Assembly (NCBI GenBank): GCA_003218785.1
Contig: QHOM01000173.1
Coordinates: forward strand, 3,269 to 10,172
DNA length: 6,904 bases
Reading direction: 5' to 3'
Source: Verrucomicrobiota bacterium
Lineage (GTDB): Bacteria; Verrucomicrobiota; Verrucomicrobiia; Chthoniobacterales; UBA10450
The notes under the pieces were generated by a model. It worked only from the letters and a program-made list of their open reading frames with translations, did no database searches and had not been told where the DNA came from. Position 1 is the stretch's first letter. Every line of letters starts with the position of its first letter. Below are positions 1-6,396 of the stretch, one piece after another. The position numbers and the translations under genes were made by a program.

Positions 1-974
1 AGGTCGCCCCCAAGAGAGACTCCATGGTCCTCCTTCAGTTTTCGCTTCAACAGATTTCGCTGGAGCGGCGGTTCCAGGTAGATCACATACTTGTAGTAAG
101 AAGACTGAATACGTCCCGGGATCTTGAGTAACTTGATCCCGGGAATCTTCCGCGCTCCCAATTTTTCGTCATACCTGCGCGCAATAGCCCGGCGCCGTTG
201 CACGATTTCGTCTGCTCGCCGCATTTGGGCCACACCGAGGACCGCATTCAACTCGCTAGGCCGCCAGTTATAGCCGATATCGTCATGCAGATTCGGCTCA
301 GCCCCAAAACGACCGTGGTCACGAAAGGCGAGCGCCCTCTGATAAGTCGCCTCGTCATTCGTCACGATCATACCACCTTCCCCAGTCGTAAGCACTTTAG
401 TCGAGAAGAACGAAAATGAACCAGCCAGTCCGAGAGAACCTGCTTTACGGCCATCGATGGTGGCGCCATGAGCATGAGCGGCATCTTCGACCAGGGCGAT
501 GTCACGTTGCTCGCAGATGCTTTTAATTTCATCGAAGTGAGGCGAAATGATTCCGCTCATGTGCACCAGCACCACGGCTTTGGTGTCCTCTCGAATCTTG
601 CGGCGCAGGTCTTGCGGATCAATCTGAAAGTTCTCTCTTTGGCAATCGACGAAGATTACCTTTGCGCCGGCGTGAATCGCCGCCACTGCTGTTGCGATGA
701 AGGTATGGCTGGGGACAACCACTGTCTTACCTTTGACGTCTATCGCTCGTAAGATTATCTCCAGCGCGGAGGTGCCGTTAGCAGTGCCGACCGCATACTT
801 TACTCCGCAGAACTCCGCCCACAGGCGCTCGAACTCGGCCACGTTACGGCCCATGCTGATGAACCCAGTCTGGAGGATCTGCCTTAGCCCGGCAGTTATG
901 GTTTGCACTTCATTTTCCGGATAGCGGAGATCGAATCCTGCTACCCGCGTCAATTGTTTTCGAGGCACACTCAT
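1..974 (-). CDS. DegT/DnrJ/EryC1/StrS family PLP-dependent aminotransferase (C-terminus cut by window edge)
   Basis: Reading from 974 leftward, an uninterrupted frame of 324 codons runs off position 1; the family is usually about 370-430 residues, so the C-terminal end is missing. The protein starts MSVPRKQLTRV. Visible family features are the cofactor-phosphate loop (GTANGTSALE, about residues 63-72), the VEDAAHAHGA segment (about 162-171) with the Asp that contacts the pyridine nitrogen, and FSTKVLTTGEGG with Lys193 as the Schiff-base lysine. Such enzymes transfer an amino group, usually from glutamate, to a keto-sugar nucleotide in the cytoplasm; some relatives are dehydratases, but those replace the Lys, which is present here. 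The start ATG overlaps the stop of the upstream epimerase gene (ATGA at 971-974), so translational coupling is likely. The sugar substrate cannot be told from sequence. Family assignment is firm. Confidence 0.93.
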   Translation of the reverse strand, partial: MSVPRKQLTRVAGFDLRYPENEVQTITAGLRQILQTGFISMGRNVAEFERLWAEFCGVKYAVGTANGTSALEIILRAIDVKGKTVVVPSHTFIATAVAAIHAGAKVIFVDCQRENFQIDPQDLRRKIREDTKAVVLVHMSGIISPHFDEIKSICEQRDIALVEDAAHAHGATIDGRKAGSLGLAGSFSFFSTKVLTTGEGGMIVTNDEATYQRALAFRDHGRFGAEPNLHDDIGYNWRPSELNAVLGVAQMRRADEIVQRRRAIARRYDEKLGARKIPGIKLLKIPGRIQSSYYKYVIYLEPPLQRNLLKRKLKEDHGVSLGGD

Positions 975-1675
975 GAGGCTGAGGCGATGTACGTCTTATA
1001 CCAGTTTATTGTCTCTCGCAGGCCTTCCGCAAGGCGGACCTTCGGCTTATAGCCGATCAACCGCATGGGCTTCGAGATATCTGGACAACGTCTTGCCGCT
1101 CCCGAAGGTTTCGTGACATCGTATTCGATCCGAAGTTTTTTCCCAGATATTCGCACAATCATCTCAATCAAATCTTTGATCTTAATCTCCTCGCTCGTGC
1201 CGATATTCAATGGGTCGGCGACGGGATGCTTTTCAACCGCGAGCATCATTCCATCGACTTCATCAGAGACATAGGTAAACGAGCGCGTCTGTTCCCCGTT
1301 ACCCCAGACGGTCAGGACGTCTTGGGCCGCCAGCACCTTCATGATTTGCGCCGAGATGACCGGAGCTGTCTCCGGATTGAAATCCATCCGTGGTCCATAG
1401 ACATTATACGGTCGCACAATGGCGATCTTCATTCCGTACTCCTGGGCATAACAGCGCGACTGCACTTCGGCCAGACGCTTCGCCCACCCGTAGCCGTAGC
1501 CGCTCGCCTCCGGTTCCCCTTTGAAGCCATCCTCTTCAGGAGTCGGCACGGCACAGTCCTTCGGATAGACTCCGACCGTGCTGACGGACAAAAAGCGGTC
1601 GACGCCGGCGAGTCGGGCCGCCTCCAACATGTGCAGATTGATCAGCGCATTGGAAAAAAACATCTCCCACGACAA
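971..1675 (-). pseudogene. NAD-dependent epimerase/dehydratase, C-terminal fragment of a broken gene
   Basis: This open frame encodes the central and C-terminal parts of an extended short-chain dehydrogenase/reductase acting on nucleotide sugars. It carries the Ser/Thr of the catalytic triad (LSVSTVGVYP, about residues 29-38 counted from 1675), the YxxxK pair (Tyr62-GWA-Lys66), and the RPYNVYGPR segment typical of GDP-/UDP-/dTDP-sugar epimerases and dehydratases. It lacks the Rossmann TGGxGFIG motif, which lies upstream in another frame (1642-1887). The only initiator near the 5' end is a TTG at 1673-1675 that simply follows a stop, and I see no good ribosome binding site, so independent translation is doubtful. 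With the N-terminal piece it forms one interrupted gene. The frame ends in a 4-base overlap with the DegT aminotransferase, indicating an ancestral two-gene sugar operon. A sequencing or assembly error is the main alternative to a real pseudogene. Confidence 0.8.
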
Positions 1676-1887
1676 ACCTTATTCCAACTCTGCGGATCGC
1701 AGAGATCCGCCTTGCGATATTCCGCTCGCGCCAGAAGCTCCGGTGCAACTTTTCTCGGGTGGCTGCGCGAGCCGAGATCGACAATTCTTACCGTGGCGCC
1801 CTCGTTGAGCAAACGATCAACCAGATGGGAGCCGATAAAACCCCGTCCGCCGGTGACCACCACCTTTTTATTTCTCCAGAAGCTCAT
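1642..1887 (-). pseudogene. NAD-dependent epimerase/dehydratase, N-terminal fragment (Rossmann half)
   Basis: ATG at 1887 opens a frame for 81 residues. It starts MSFWRNKKVVVTGGRGFIGS, with the NAD-binding TGGxGFIG glycine motif at residues 12-19, Asp37 at the end of strand 2 (contacting the adenosine ribose), and KADLCDP (59-65) at the end of strand 3. After about residue 71 (WNKV) the frame loses family resemblance and stops. In intact relatives roughly 30 residues, including the VFHLAA-type strand 4, separate the DL-DP segment from the EFF/EMFF segment; here only about 8 remain when the two frames are joined. So this is a deletion combined with a frame change, not a simple one-base slip. 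The gene would have been the first of the minus-strand operon. No clear Shine-Dalgarno sequence precedes the ATG. Confidence 0.8.
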
Positions 1888-1986
1888 GGTTTATCGGGCA
1901 GATAGAGGATAGGCGACGAACCTCGTTTCTCTCCTGTCTACAGCTCGTTTTACGTCATGAAAAGGCAATGATGGAAGAAAAAAATC

Positions 1987-2411
1987 ATGATTAATGTGTC
2001 TCTCATAATGGAGATGGCGTCAGATTCGGCACTGTTCGGTCGTGACCTAATGTTTCCCTCCCGTTCAATTCGCGGAACTTATTGTGCCCGGGACGGGTTT
2101 CCGCTCCAAAGAAGATTTGCACGTGATCCATTCGTTAGGGGAGTGGTTCGGGGTGAAATAGCGAACCTTTTGACTACGATGTTTGCGATCGATATGGGAC
2201 GAAGGGTTCTGGCGTCGTCGCTTTACTGTTGGATGAATCTTCCCTTGTTGCTCGTGTTATTCGGCCCTTTTTTGAAAAGATTTTTCTTGACCACTATCGA
2301 CGCGACTTGTCATCCTCCGGGCCGATAGACCTGGTGCTGCTGCGGAGGCTTGCTCGTGGGACCTTGTACGTTTTACGGGATGAGTGGTTGCAGCGAGGGA
2401 AGACACAATGA
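1987..2411 (+). pseudogene. Possible decayed or frameshifted gene of unknown function upstream of the acyltransferase
   Basis: No single long frame covers this stretch, but successive pieces of the three forward frames look protein-like. One frame begins at ATG 1987. A second is open from 2051 to a stop at 2159-2161 and includes GFRSKEDLHVIHSLGEWFGV. A third is open from 2157 to a TGA at 2409-2411 and includes FDYDVCDRYGTKGSG and, near its end, LARGTLYVLRDEWLQRG. The last piece (84 codons) has balanced, acidic-residue-containing composition and ends 13 bases before the acyltransferase start, as an upstream operon gene would. Joining the pieces would need two shifts in the same direction, near 2055 and near 2155. 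I do not recognise a family. A competing reading is a single 113-residue frame at 1987-2328, but its Arg/Leu-rich product looks less natural. The intact part of the claim is weak. Confidence 0.3.
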
Positions 2412-2424
2412 CAAGAAAGCGCGT

Positions 2425-3408
2425 ATGTCTGTAGCATCGACGGCAACAAGGCTGCTCTCATGGCTCAAGCTAGCGTTCGCATGGATTGCGTTTTGCTTCG
2501 TCCGACTGTGCGAGCGGCTGCTACCGCCGAGCCTGCTGAGTCTCTTGCTGTGGCCTCCGGCAGCGGCTTGGGACTTGGTGCAACTTCGCCAGCGAAAGCC
2601 ATTGACCCACTGGCGCCGCTTCCCGGAATCATGGCGCCCCAAGCGGTGGCGTTTTGTTCTCCGGCAGAGCTTTGGTCTTTACCATTCGCAGCTGTTTTAC
2701 ATATGGCCGGACCGCCTTTGCGAAAGGCGCTGGCTAAGCCGATGTCGCCTCGAAGGTGAAAGTAATTTGAATAGCTTACACGAGGGAAATCGTGGAGTAG
2801 TTCTGGCTTCACTGCATTTCGGGCCGTTTGAAATAATGCCCTATTGGTTGCGTGCATATGGTATTATCACCACGAGCGTGCGTACAAGGCCCCCTGACTT
2901 TCTGAAAGGCCTAACGAGTTATCAGTACTCCTTGAGCCCTCCGGCGGATGTGCCGGTATTTCTCTACGCGGAAGACCTGACCCCGCTGCCCCGCTTTTCG
3001 CACCTCCGCAAAATCCTCGGACCGGGCCGCCGGCTGCTCGTAATGGTCGATCCGGTTCGAGGGCTACAAGTGGATGTGCCTTTCTTTGAAGATCGTATGT
3101 TTCGGATGTCAACTGGAGCGATTCGGCTGGCGACAATGGCAGACGCGGATCTGGTTCCTTGTTTAATCGCGGAAACCTCCACGTGGAAGTTTGCCATTCA
3201 TTTCGGTACTCCGGTGCCACGTCATTATCTTGGCAGGTCGCCTGATATGCAAGCTATCGGTGTTCACTTGTTAAAGGAATTTTCGAAAGTTGTTAGTCGC
3301 TATCCGGAGCAATGTAAGATGAGGTTATCGCGGGCCATGTGGCCGTTGACCGAGAATGGAGATTCCGACGTTTCCGTCGGTGCACCTCACGCGGCCCAAA
3401 GTCATTGA
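2425..3408 (+). CDS. LpxL/HtrB-like lysophospholipid acyltransferase family protein
   Basis: A 327-residue protein of about the length usual for LpxL/HtrB acyltransferases (around 300). It has an N-terminal hydrophobic membrane-anchor region (about residues 14-48, including LKLAFAWIAFCFV). The catalytic HX4(D/E) motif appears as His131-FGPF-Glu136, inside VVLASLHFGPFE. A second conserved block (LLVMVDPVRG...VPFFEDRMFRMSTGAIRLA, about 204-236) corresponds to the family's substrate-site region. Such enzymes move an acyl chain from acyl-ACP or acyl-CoA to lipid A or another acceptor at the inner face of the inner membrane. Similar enzymes also occur in aryl-polyene and dialkylresorcinol clusters, so a role with the nearby ACP/KASIII genes is possible but inferred. 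I chose ATG 2425 because the frame upstream of it overlaps protein-like sequence in another frame ending at 2411; ATG 2380 (15 residues longer) is the alternative. No strong ribosome binding site is visible. Confidence 0.85.
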   Translation: MSVASTATRLLSWLKLAFAWIAFCFVRLCERLLPPSLLSLLLWPPAAAWDLVQLRQRKPLTHWRRFPESWRPKRWRFVLRQSFGLYHSQLFYIWPDRLCERRWLSRCRLEGESNLNSLHEGNRGVVLASLHFGPFEIMPYWLRAYGIITTSVRTRPPDFLKGLTSYQYSLSPPADVPVFLYAEDLTPLPRFSHLRKILGPGRRLLVMVDPVRGLQVDVPFFEDRMFRMSTGAIRLATMADADLVPCLIAETSTWKFAIHFGTPVPRHYLGRSPDMQAIGVHLLKEFSKVVSRYPEQCKMRLSRAMWPLTENGDSDVSVGAPHAAQSH

Positions 3409-3519
3409 TACTCTCGAACGCGACGAATGAATGTGACCGCACGTAAAGCGGAGCTTCGGCATTCTGCCGCGTCTCAGAGGGCAAGGTTGAACGAATCCGT
3501 CTGACCCAAGGGAGAACGA

Positions 3520-3551
3520 GTGCACCTATGGCCAGGTTGACTAAGGTGCAC
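3520..3551. repeat. Inverted repeat, 8-base arms GTGCACCT/AGGTGCAC
   Basis: Perfect arms at 3520-3527 and 3544-3551 are separated by 16 bases. A third copy of GTGCACCT lies at 3380-3387 inside the 3' end of the acyltransferase gene. The structure lacks a following T-tract, so it is not a standard intrinsic terminator; a protein-binding site or an RNA hairpin is possible. Confidence 0.5.
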
Positions 3552-3772
3552 CGGCCTGTGAGCGCGCCTTCAGGCGAGGATTACAGAAAAGGAGAAAAGT
3601 GGCTTTGCCAATTTCCAGTAGCCGGGCCTGGGCTGGGCCTTATTGTAGTCACGTTGCTTGCGTGAATATCGGCGCCGCAGCAACCATGGGGTACTGGGCT
3701 GCCCTAAACTGCGGCATCTGCAGGCTTGAGTCTGCGATTAGTCCCTGATTGCAAAGCCAAATCAGCAAGTCA

Positions 3773-3796
3773 GCGCGATTGCAATGGCAATCGTGC
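3773..3796 (-). terminator. Stem-loop just downstream of the acyl carrier protein gene, possible terminator
   Basis: The sequence folds into a 10-pair stem with a 4-base loop: CGATTGC pairs perfectly with GCAATCG, extended by three outer pairs of which one is G-U on the plus-strand RNA. It sits 21 bases past the carrier protein's stop on the minus strand. A second, weaker hairpin (CTGATT/AATCAG, 3745-3765) follows. No clear U-run follows the stem on the minus strand, so termination efficiency is uncertain; the position is the main argument. Confidence 0.35.
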
Positions 3797-3817
3797 CAGA
3801 GCGCGCGGCAACGTGTT

Positions 3818-4144
3818 TCAACTCGCCGTCGCAGGCGCTGGCTGGGGAGTCTGCTCCGCCACGTCACTAGCCTTTCCTAGCTTGCCGGCGACGAAACTCT
3901 CAATGTCGTTTAGAGTTTGAAAGTTCTCCGGCACCATGTCTGTGTCTTCAATCGTGAGAGGAAAAGTTTCCTCGAGAAACGCGATCATCCGGAATGAGCC
4001 GAGAGAATCGATGATATTGGTTGTCAACAGGGGTTCGTCATCCTTCACTTCGGTCAGACCTTTGCCAGCCGCGTACTCCAGAACGAATGCGCGAACCTTT
4101 TCCTTCACGTCTACCACGGGATTGTCTGAATTATTAGCTGTCAT
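3818..4144 (-). CDS. Acyl carrier protein (stand-alone, phosphopantetheine-binding)
   Basis: A 108-residue acidic protein with the acyl-carrier fold. The phosphopantetheine attachment motif is IIDSLGSFRMIAFLEETF, with Ser47 as the modified residue in DSL. The helix-4 region is NDIESFVAGKL (about 79-89). It would carry acyl or polyketide intermediates as thioesters in the cytoplasm after activation by a phosphopantetheinyl transferase. It is longer than housekeeping AcpP (about 78 residues) because of a roughly 10-residue N-terminal lead and a Pro/Ala/Thr-rich tail after about residue 92, which suggests a specialised carrier. AGGA, 7 bases before the ATG at 4144, supports the start. It is transcribed divergently from the KASIII-like operon, whose products or substrates it probably carries. 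DltC-type or peptidyl carriers share this fold, so the exact cargo is unknown. Confidence 0.92.
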   Translation of the reverse strand: MTANNSDNPVVDVKEKVRAFVLEYAAGKGLTEVKDDEPLLTTNIIDSLGSFRMIAFLEETFPLTIEDTDMVPENFQTLNDIESFVAGKLGKASDVAEQTPQPAPATAS

Positions 4145-4256
4145 TTTGGCATCCTGTTGGGCGCGTCAAATTTTGTCCAGCAAATTCTCACCTCACGGTC
4201 AGGCAGGTGTCCCCGGGGCCGGGAGCGATCACAGGTGAAGCTTCTGTTTTTGGTGA

Positions 4257-4286
4257 TTGACAATCTCTTTTCCGCAACGCAATACT
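4257..4286 (+). promoter_or_regulatory. Candidate sigma70-type promoter for the KASIII-like operon
   Basis: TTGACA at 4257-4262 matches the -35 consensus exactly. AATACT at 4281-4286, after an 18-base spacer, matches the -10 consensus at four of six positions. It lies in the 204-base divergent region between the carrier protein and the first KASIII-like gene and would give a leader of roughly 55 bases. No operator is obvious beyond a short CCCCGGGG palindrome nearby. Confidence 0.42.
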
Positions 4287-4348
4287 GCCGACGCTTGGAC
4301 GCGTCCTCTGTGGGCGACTCCGCACCTCACTACTGAAAAAAGAAATTT

Positions 4349-5350
4349 ATGAGAGCAGCAGTTGGCATTTTGGCGGTGTCTTGTCATCTGCCCCAGCACA
4401 AACGTTCGGTCGAGGACCTGTTTCGCGAAGAAGGCGCTAACTTCAGTGCTGATGTCGCGGCCAGGCTCGGCATCAAGCAAGTTCCCATCCAAAATGGCGA
4501 TGCCAGTGAGACTGCCTCGAACATGGCGGTCGCCGCCGGCCGCGAAGCCTTGCAGCGTGCCAAAGTCGATCCGCTGACGGTGGATGTCGTGGTCGAGTAT
4601 TCCATCATGCCGCAGGAATACCTGGTGCCGGTCTGGAACATGAGTAACAAGGTGCAGGCCGAAGTGGGGGCCAGCAAGTCCTTTGTCGTAGGCTTCAGCG
4701 GCGGCGGGTCCAGTAACTTCATGGTCGCACTGAGTTCGGCCGCTGCGATGTTGTCGGAAAACGATTCCATGAAGACCGCGCTGCTGGTTACCGGCGACAC
4801 CACCATCCCGGGCAACCGCATCCTCAACCCGGATGATCCCGTCACCGTCATGGGGGACGGAGCGAGCGCAGTTGTCCTGCAACGCGATGCGCCCGGAGGC
4901 GTCGTGATCGACACAGAGTTATGGTCGGACGGAAACAATCACGATATCTGCTACATCCCGGGCGGTTCGCTGATTCACCCCGACGACATCAGTCTGTATC
5001 GGATGCAATTGGACAAGGCCCGCTACGACGCTTTCCCCAAGGCGGAAACGCTGCGTCGAATGAGTGACAAGCTGCTGGAACGTGCCGGGTTAAAGTTCTC
5101 TGATGTGGCCTGCGTGCTTTGCTCGAACATTTCAGCACAAGACGAGGCTGCGATGCAGCAGGCTTTTGAAGATAAGGTGTCGCCGGTATGCGCTTCTAAC
5201 CGCGAGTCTCACGGGCACCTGCAAGGCACCGATTTTCCGCTCAACTATCTTTCCCTGACCGAGAGCGGGAGTATAAAGCAAGGAGACTATGTGCTTGGCG
5301 TCTCTCATGGCATGGGTGCTACAGCGGCGGTGAGTTTATTTCGTTATTAG
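4349..5350 (+). CDS. KASIII-fold (FabH-like) protein with Ser at the nucleophile position
   Basis: A 333-residue thiolase-superfamily protein of normal FabH length. It aligns throughout with the next gene, from the N-terminal VGILAVSCHLP to the C-terminal GxGATAAVSLF block. Ser121 in FSGGGSSNFM stands where FabH has its catalytic Cys. The HQAN-type histidine position reads LCSNISAQD (about 257-265), with no His. The FabH HGN triad motif is replaced by SHGHLQGTD (His288, His290). A Cys-dependent decarboxylative condensation is therefore unlikely as such. Known parallels are PqsB, the non-nucleophilic partner of PqsC, and DpsC, which uses Ser as an acyl nucleophile; choosing between them is inference. 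It is probably a partner subunit or acyltransferase for the next gene. ATG 4349 gives the standard N-terminal strand; the upstream AAAAAAGAAA is a poor ribosome binding site. It is first in the operon, divergent from the carrier protein. Confidence 0.88.
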   Translation: MRAAVGILAVSCHLPQHKRSVEDLFREEGANFSADVAARLGIKQVPIQNGDASETASNMAVAAGREALQRAKVDPLTVDVVVEYSIMPQEYLVPVWNMSNKVQAEVGASKSFVVGFSGGGSSNFMVALSSAAAMLSENDSMKTALLVTGDTTIPGNRILNPDDPVTVMGDGASAVVLQRDAPGGVVIDTELWSDGNNHDICYIPGGSLIHPDDISLYRMQLDKARYDAFPKAETLRRMSDKLLERAGLKFSDVACVLCSNISAQDEAAMQQAFEDKVSPVCASNRESHGHLQGTDFPLNYLSLTESGSIKQGDYVLGVSHGMGATAAVSLFRY

Positions 5351-5358
5351 GCTGACTT

Positions 5359-6378
5359 ATGAACGCGAACATCGGCATCTTCGAAGCTAACTACTATTTG
5401 CCCCCAACTAAGAAGGCCCTGTCGCAGGTCTTCGAAGATGAAGAAAAGCCCACGGAAGCTTTCGCCGCCAATGTCGACTTTGAGAAAGACATCGGCATTG
5501 AGGCGCTTCACGTCGCAAAAAACGAAACGGCTGCTGACCTCTGTATCAACGCGGCAAAGCTGACCATGGCCAAGTCGGGCATCGATCCCAAAGAGATTGA
5601 CTTGATCATCGACTTCACCAGCATCCCAGAAGATTACGTCGCGCCGACTTGGTCCGCCGCCGGACAAGTTCAGAAAGCGATTGGCGCCACCCGCGCCTTC
5701 GCGACCGCGGTCAACACCGGCGGTTGTGCCAGCTACCAGACTACACTAAAGGTCGCTTGCTCGCTCATGTCTGCCAACGACCGCTATAATACAGCCTTGC
5801 TCGTTGCCGGCGACAAGACTCCAGAGTTCAACCACAACTACTTTCCAATTACTGTGGTTTCAGACGGCGGCAGTGCGGTGATTCTGAAAAAGAACATGAC
5901 CAAGCGCCGCATTTTGGGTGTGGAGGTCGCCACTGTTGGGAGGCTCCACGACATGTGGTTTATTCCGGGCATTCATAACCGCAAGCCCGAAGACATCGGC
6001 GGCAAGTATCCCCGTTGGCTCCATGTCTGCGGCGACGTGCAAAGGTTCAACAAAGAATTGATCCCGATAAACCTGTTCATGTTCCGCAAGGTCATGCTCG
6101 GCGTGCTCAAGCAGGTCGGCAAAAAAATGGAGGACGTTTCGTTCTTCGTCTATCCCACCTTCTCCGCCTGGGACCTGAAAGCTTTTCGTGAGGCTTTTAG
6201 GGTTCCTCCTGAGAAATTCTCCACCGAGAACATGCACCACGGCCACCTGCAAGAAACCGATATGGTGGTCGGCTACGTGGATGCGCTCAACGCTGGGCGT
6301 ATCAAAGATGGCGATCTTGTTATGCTCGCGACCAACGGCGCAGGCTTCTCCTGGGGAGCATCATTAGTCCAACACTAA
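5359..6378 (+). CDS. KASIII-fold (FabH-like) acyl synthase/acyltransferase with retained Cys
   Basis: A 339-residue KASIII homologue, a tandem paralogue of the preceding protein: both share PxxYxxPxW...VQ...GA near residues 90-110. Cys123 in NTGGCASYQT occupies the FabH nucleophile position, and the C-terminal GAGFSWGASLV matches FabH's GGGFTWGSALV. However, the usual His motif is VYPTFSAWD (about 264-272, Thr267 at the His position), and FabH's HGN is HHGHLQETD with His294 and His296. It can plausibly be acylated on Cys and condense or transfer acyl groups from CoA or the nearby ACP, but with a non-FabH catalytic set. Only 8 bases separate it from the previous stop and no Shine-Dalgarno sequence is obvious, so translational coupling and a heterodimer (as in PqsBC) are reasonable inferences. 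The ATG at 5359 aligns with the paralogue's start. Confidence 0.9.
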   Translation: MNANIGIFEANYYLPPTKKALSQVFEDEEKPTEAFAANVDFEKDIGIEALHVAKNETAADLCINAAKLTMAKSGIDPKEIDLIIDFTSIPEDYVAPTWSAAGQVQKAIGATRAFATAVNTGGCASYQTTLKVACSLMSANDRYNTALLVAGDKTPEFNHNYFPITVVSDGGSAVILKKNMTKRRILGVEVATVGRLHDMWFIPGIHNRKPEDIGGKYPRWLHVCGDVQRFNKELIPINLFMFRKVMLGVLKQVGKKMEDVSFFVYPTFSAWDLKAFREAFRVPPEKFSTENMHHGHLQETDMVVGYVDALNAGRIKDGDLVMLATNGAGFSWGASLVQH

Positions 6379-6383
6379 CCGCT

Positions 6384-6389
6384 AGGAGG
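6384..6389 (+). promoter_or_regulatory. Strong ribosome binding site for the flavoprotein gene
   Basis: AGGAGG lies 7 bases before ATG 6397, fixing that start. It is much stronger than the sites before the two KASIII-like genes, which suggests the flavoprotein is translated independently even though only 18 bases separate it from the previous stop. Confidence 0.8.
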
Positions 6390-6396
6390 CAAACCC

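Larger units (their letters stand above)
3409..3817. other. Convergent intergenic region with hairpins and two tiny possible reading frames
   Basis: This 409-base gap lies between the converging acyltransferase and acyl carrier protein genes. It holds a GTGCACCT inverted repeat, tandem stem-loops close to the carrier gene's end, and two very short plus-strand frames. One frame is ATG 3528 to 3665 (45 residues, hydrophobic C-terminus, start inside the inverted repeat loop). The other is GTG 3599 to 3748 (49 residues, four Cys), preceded by AGGAG at 3590-3594. Neither has a recognisable family and both may be chance. No tRNA, rRNA or insertion-sequence signature is visible. Confidence 0.6.

Noticed and set aside
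1226..1912. Long plus-strand frame opposite the epimerase gene
   Set aside because: It is an antisense shadow: the minus strand here carries clear epimerase motifs, and the plus product is Arg/His-rich without family features.
2465..3220. Other-frame and antisense frames over the acyltransferase gene
   Set aside because: The plus-strand frame has the HX4E motif and membrane anchor of the LpxL family; the others look like GC-driven shadows.
3365..3380. Perfect hairpin CCGACG-TTTC-CGTCGG near the acyltransferase gene's end, as a terminator
   Set aside because: It lies inside the coding sequence, before the stop, and no T-run follows.
3528..3665. 45-codon frame starting at ATG 3528 with a hydrophobic C-terminus
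   Set aside because: Its start lies in the loop of the inverted repeat, the nearest purine-rich site is too far upstream, and the product shows no recognisable motif; kept only as a note in the intergenic entry.
4229..4938. Minus-strand frames opposite the first KASIII-like gene
   Set aside because: They are antisense shadows of a well-supported KASIII homologue; the products have no recognisable motifs.
4349..6378. Housekeeping FabH for fatty-acid initiation
   Set aside because: Both proteins lack the FabH His/Asn residues, one lacks the Cys, and the neighbours are not fab genes (no fabD, fabG or plsX).
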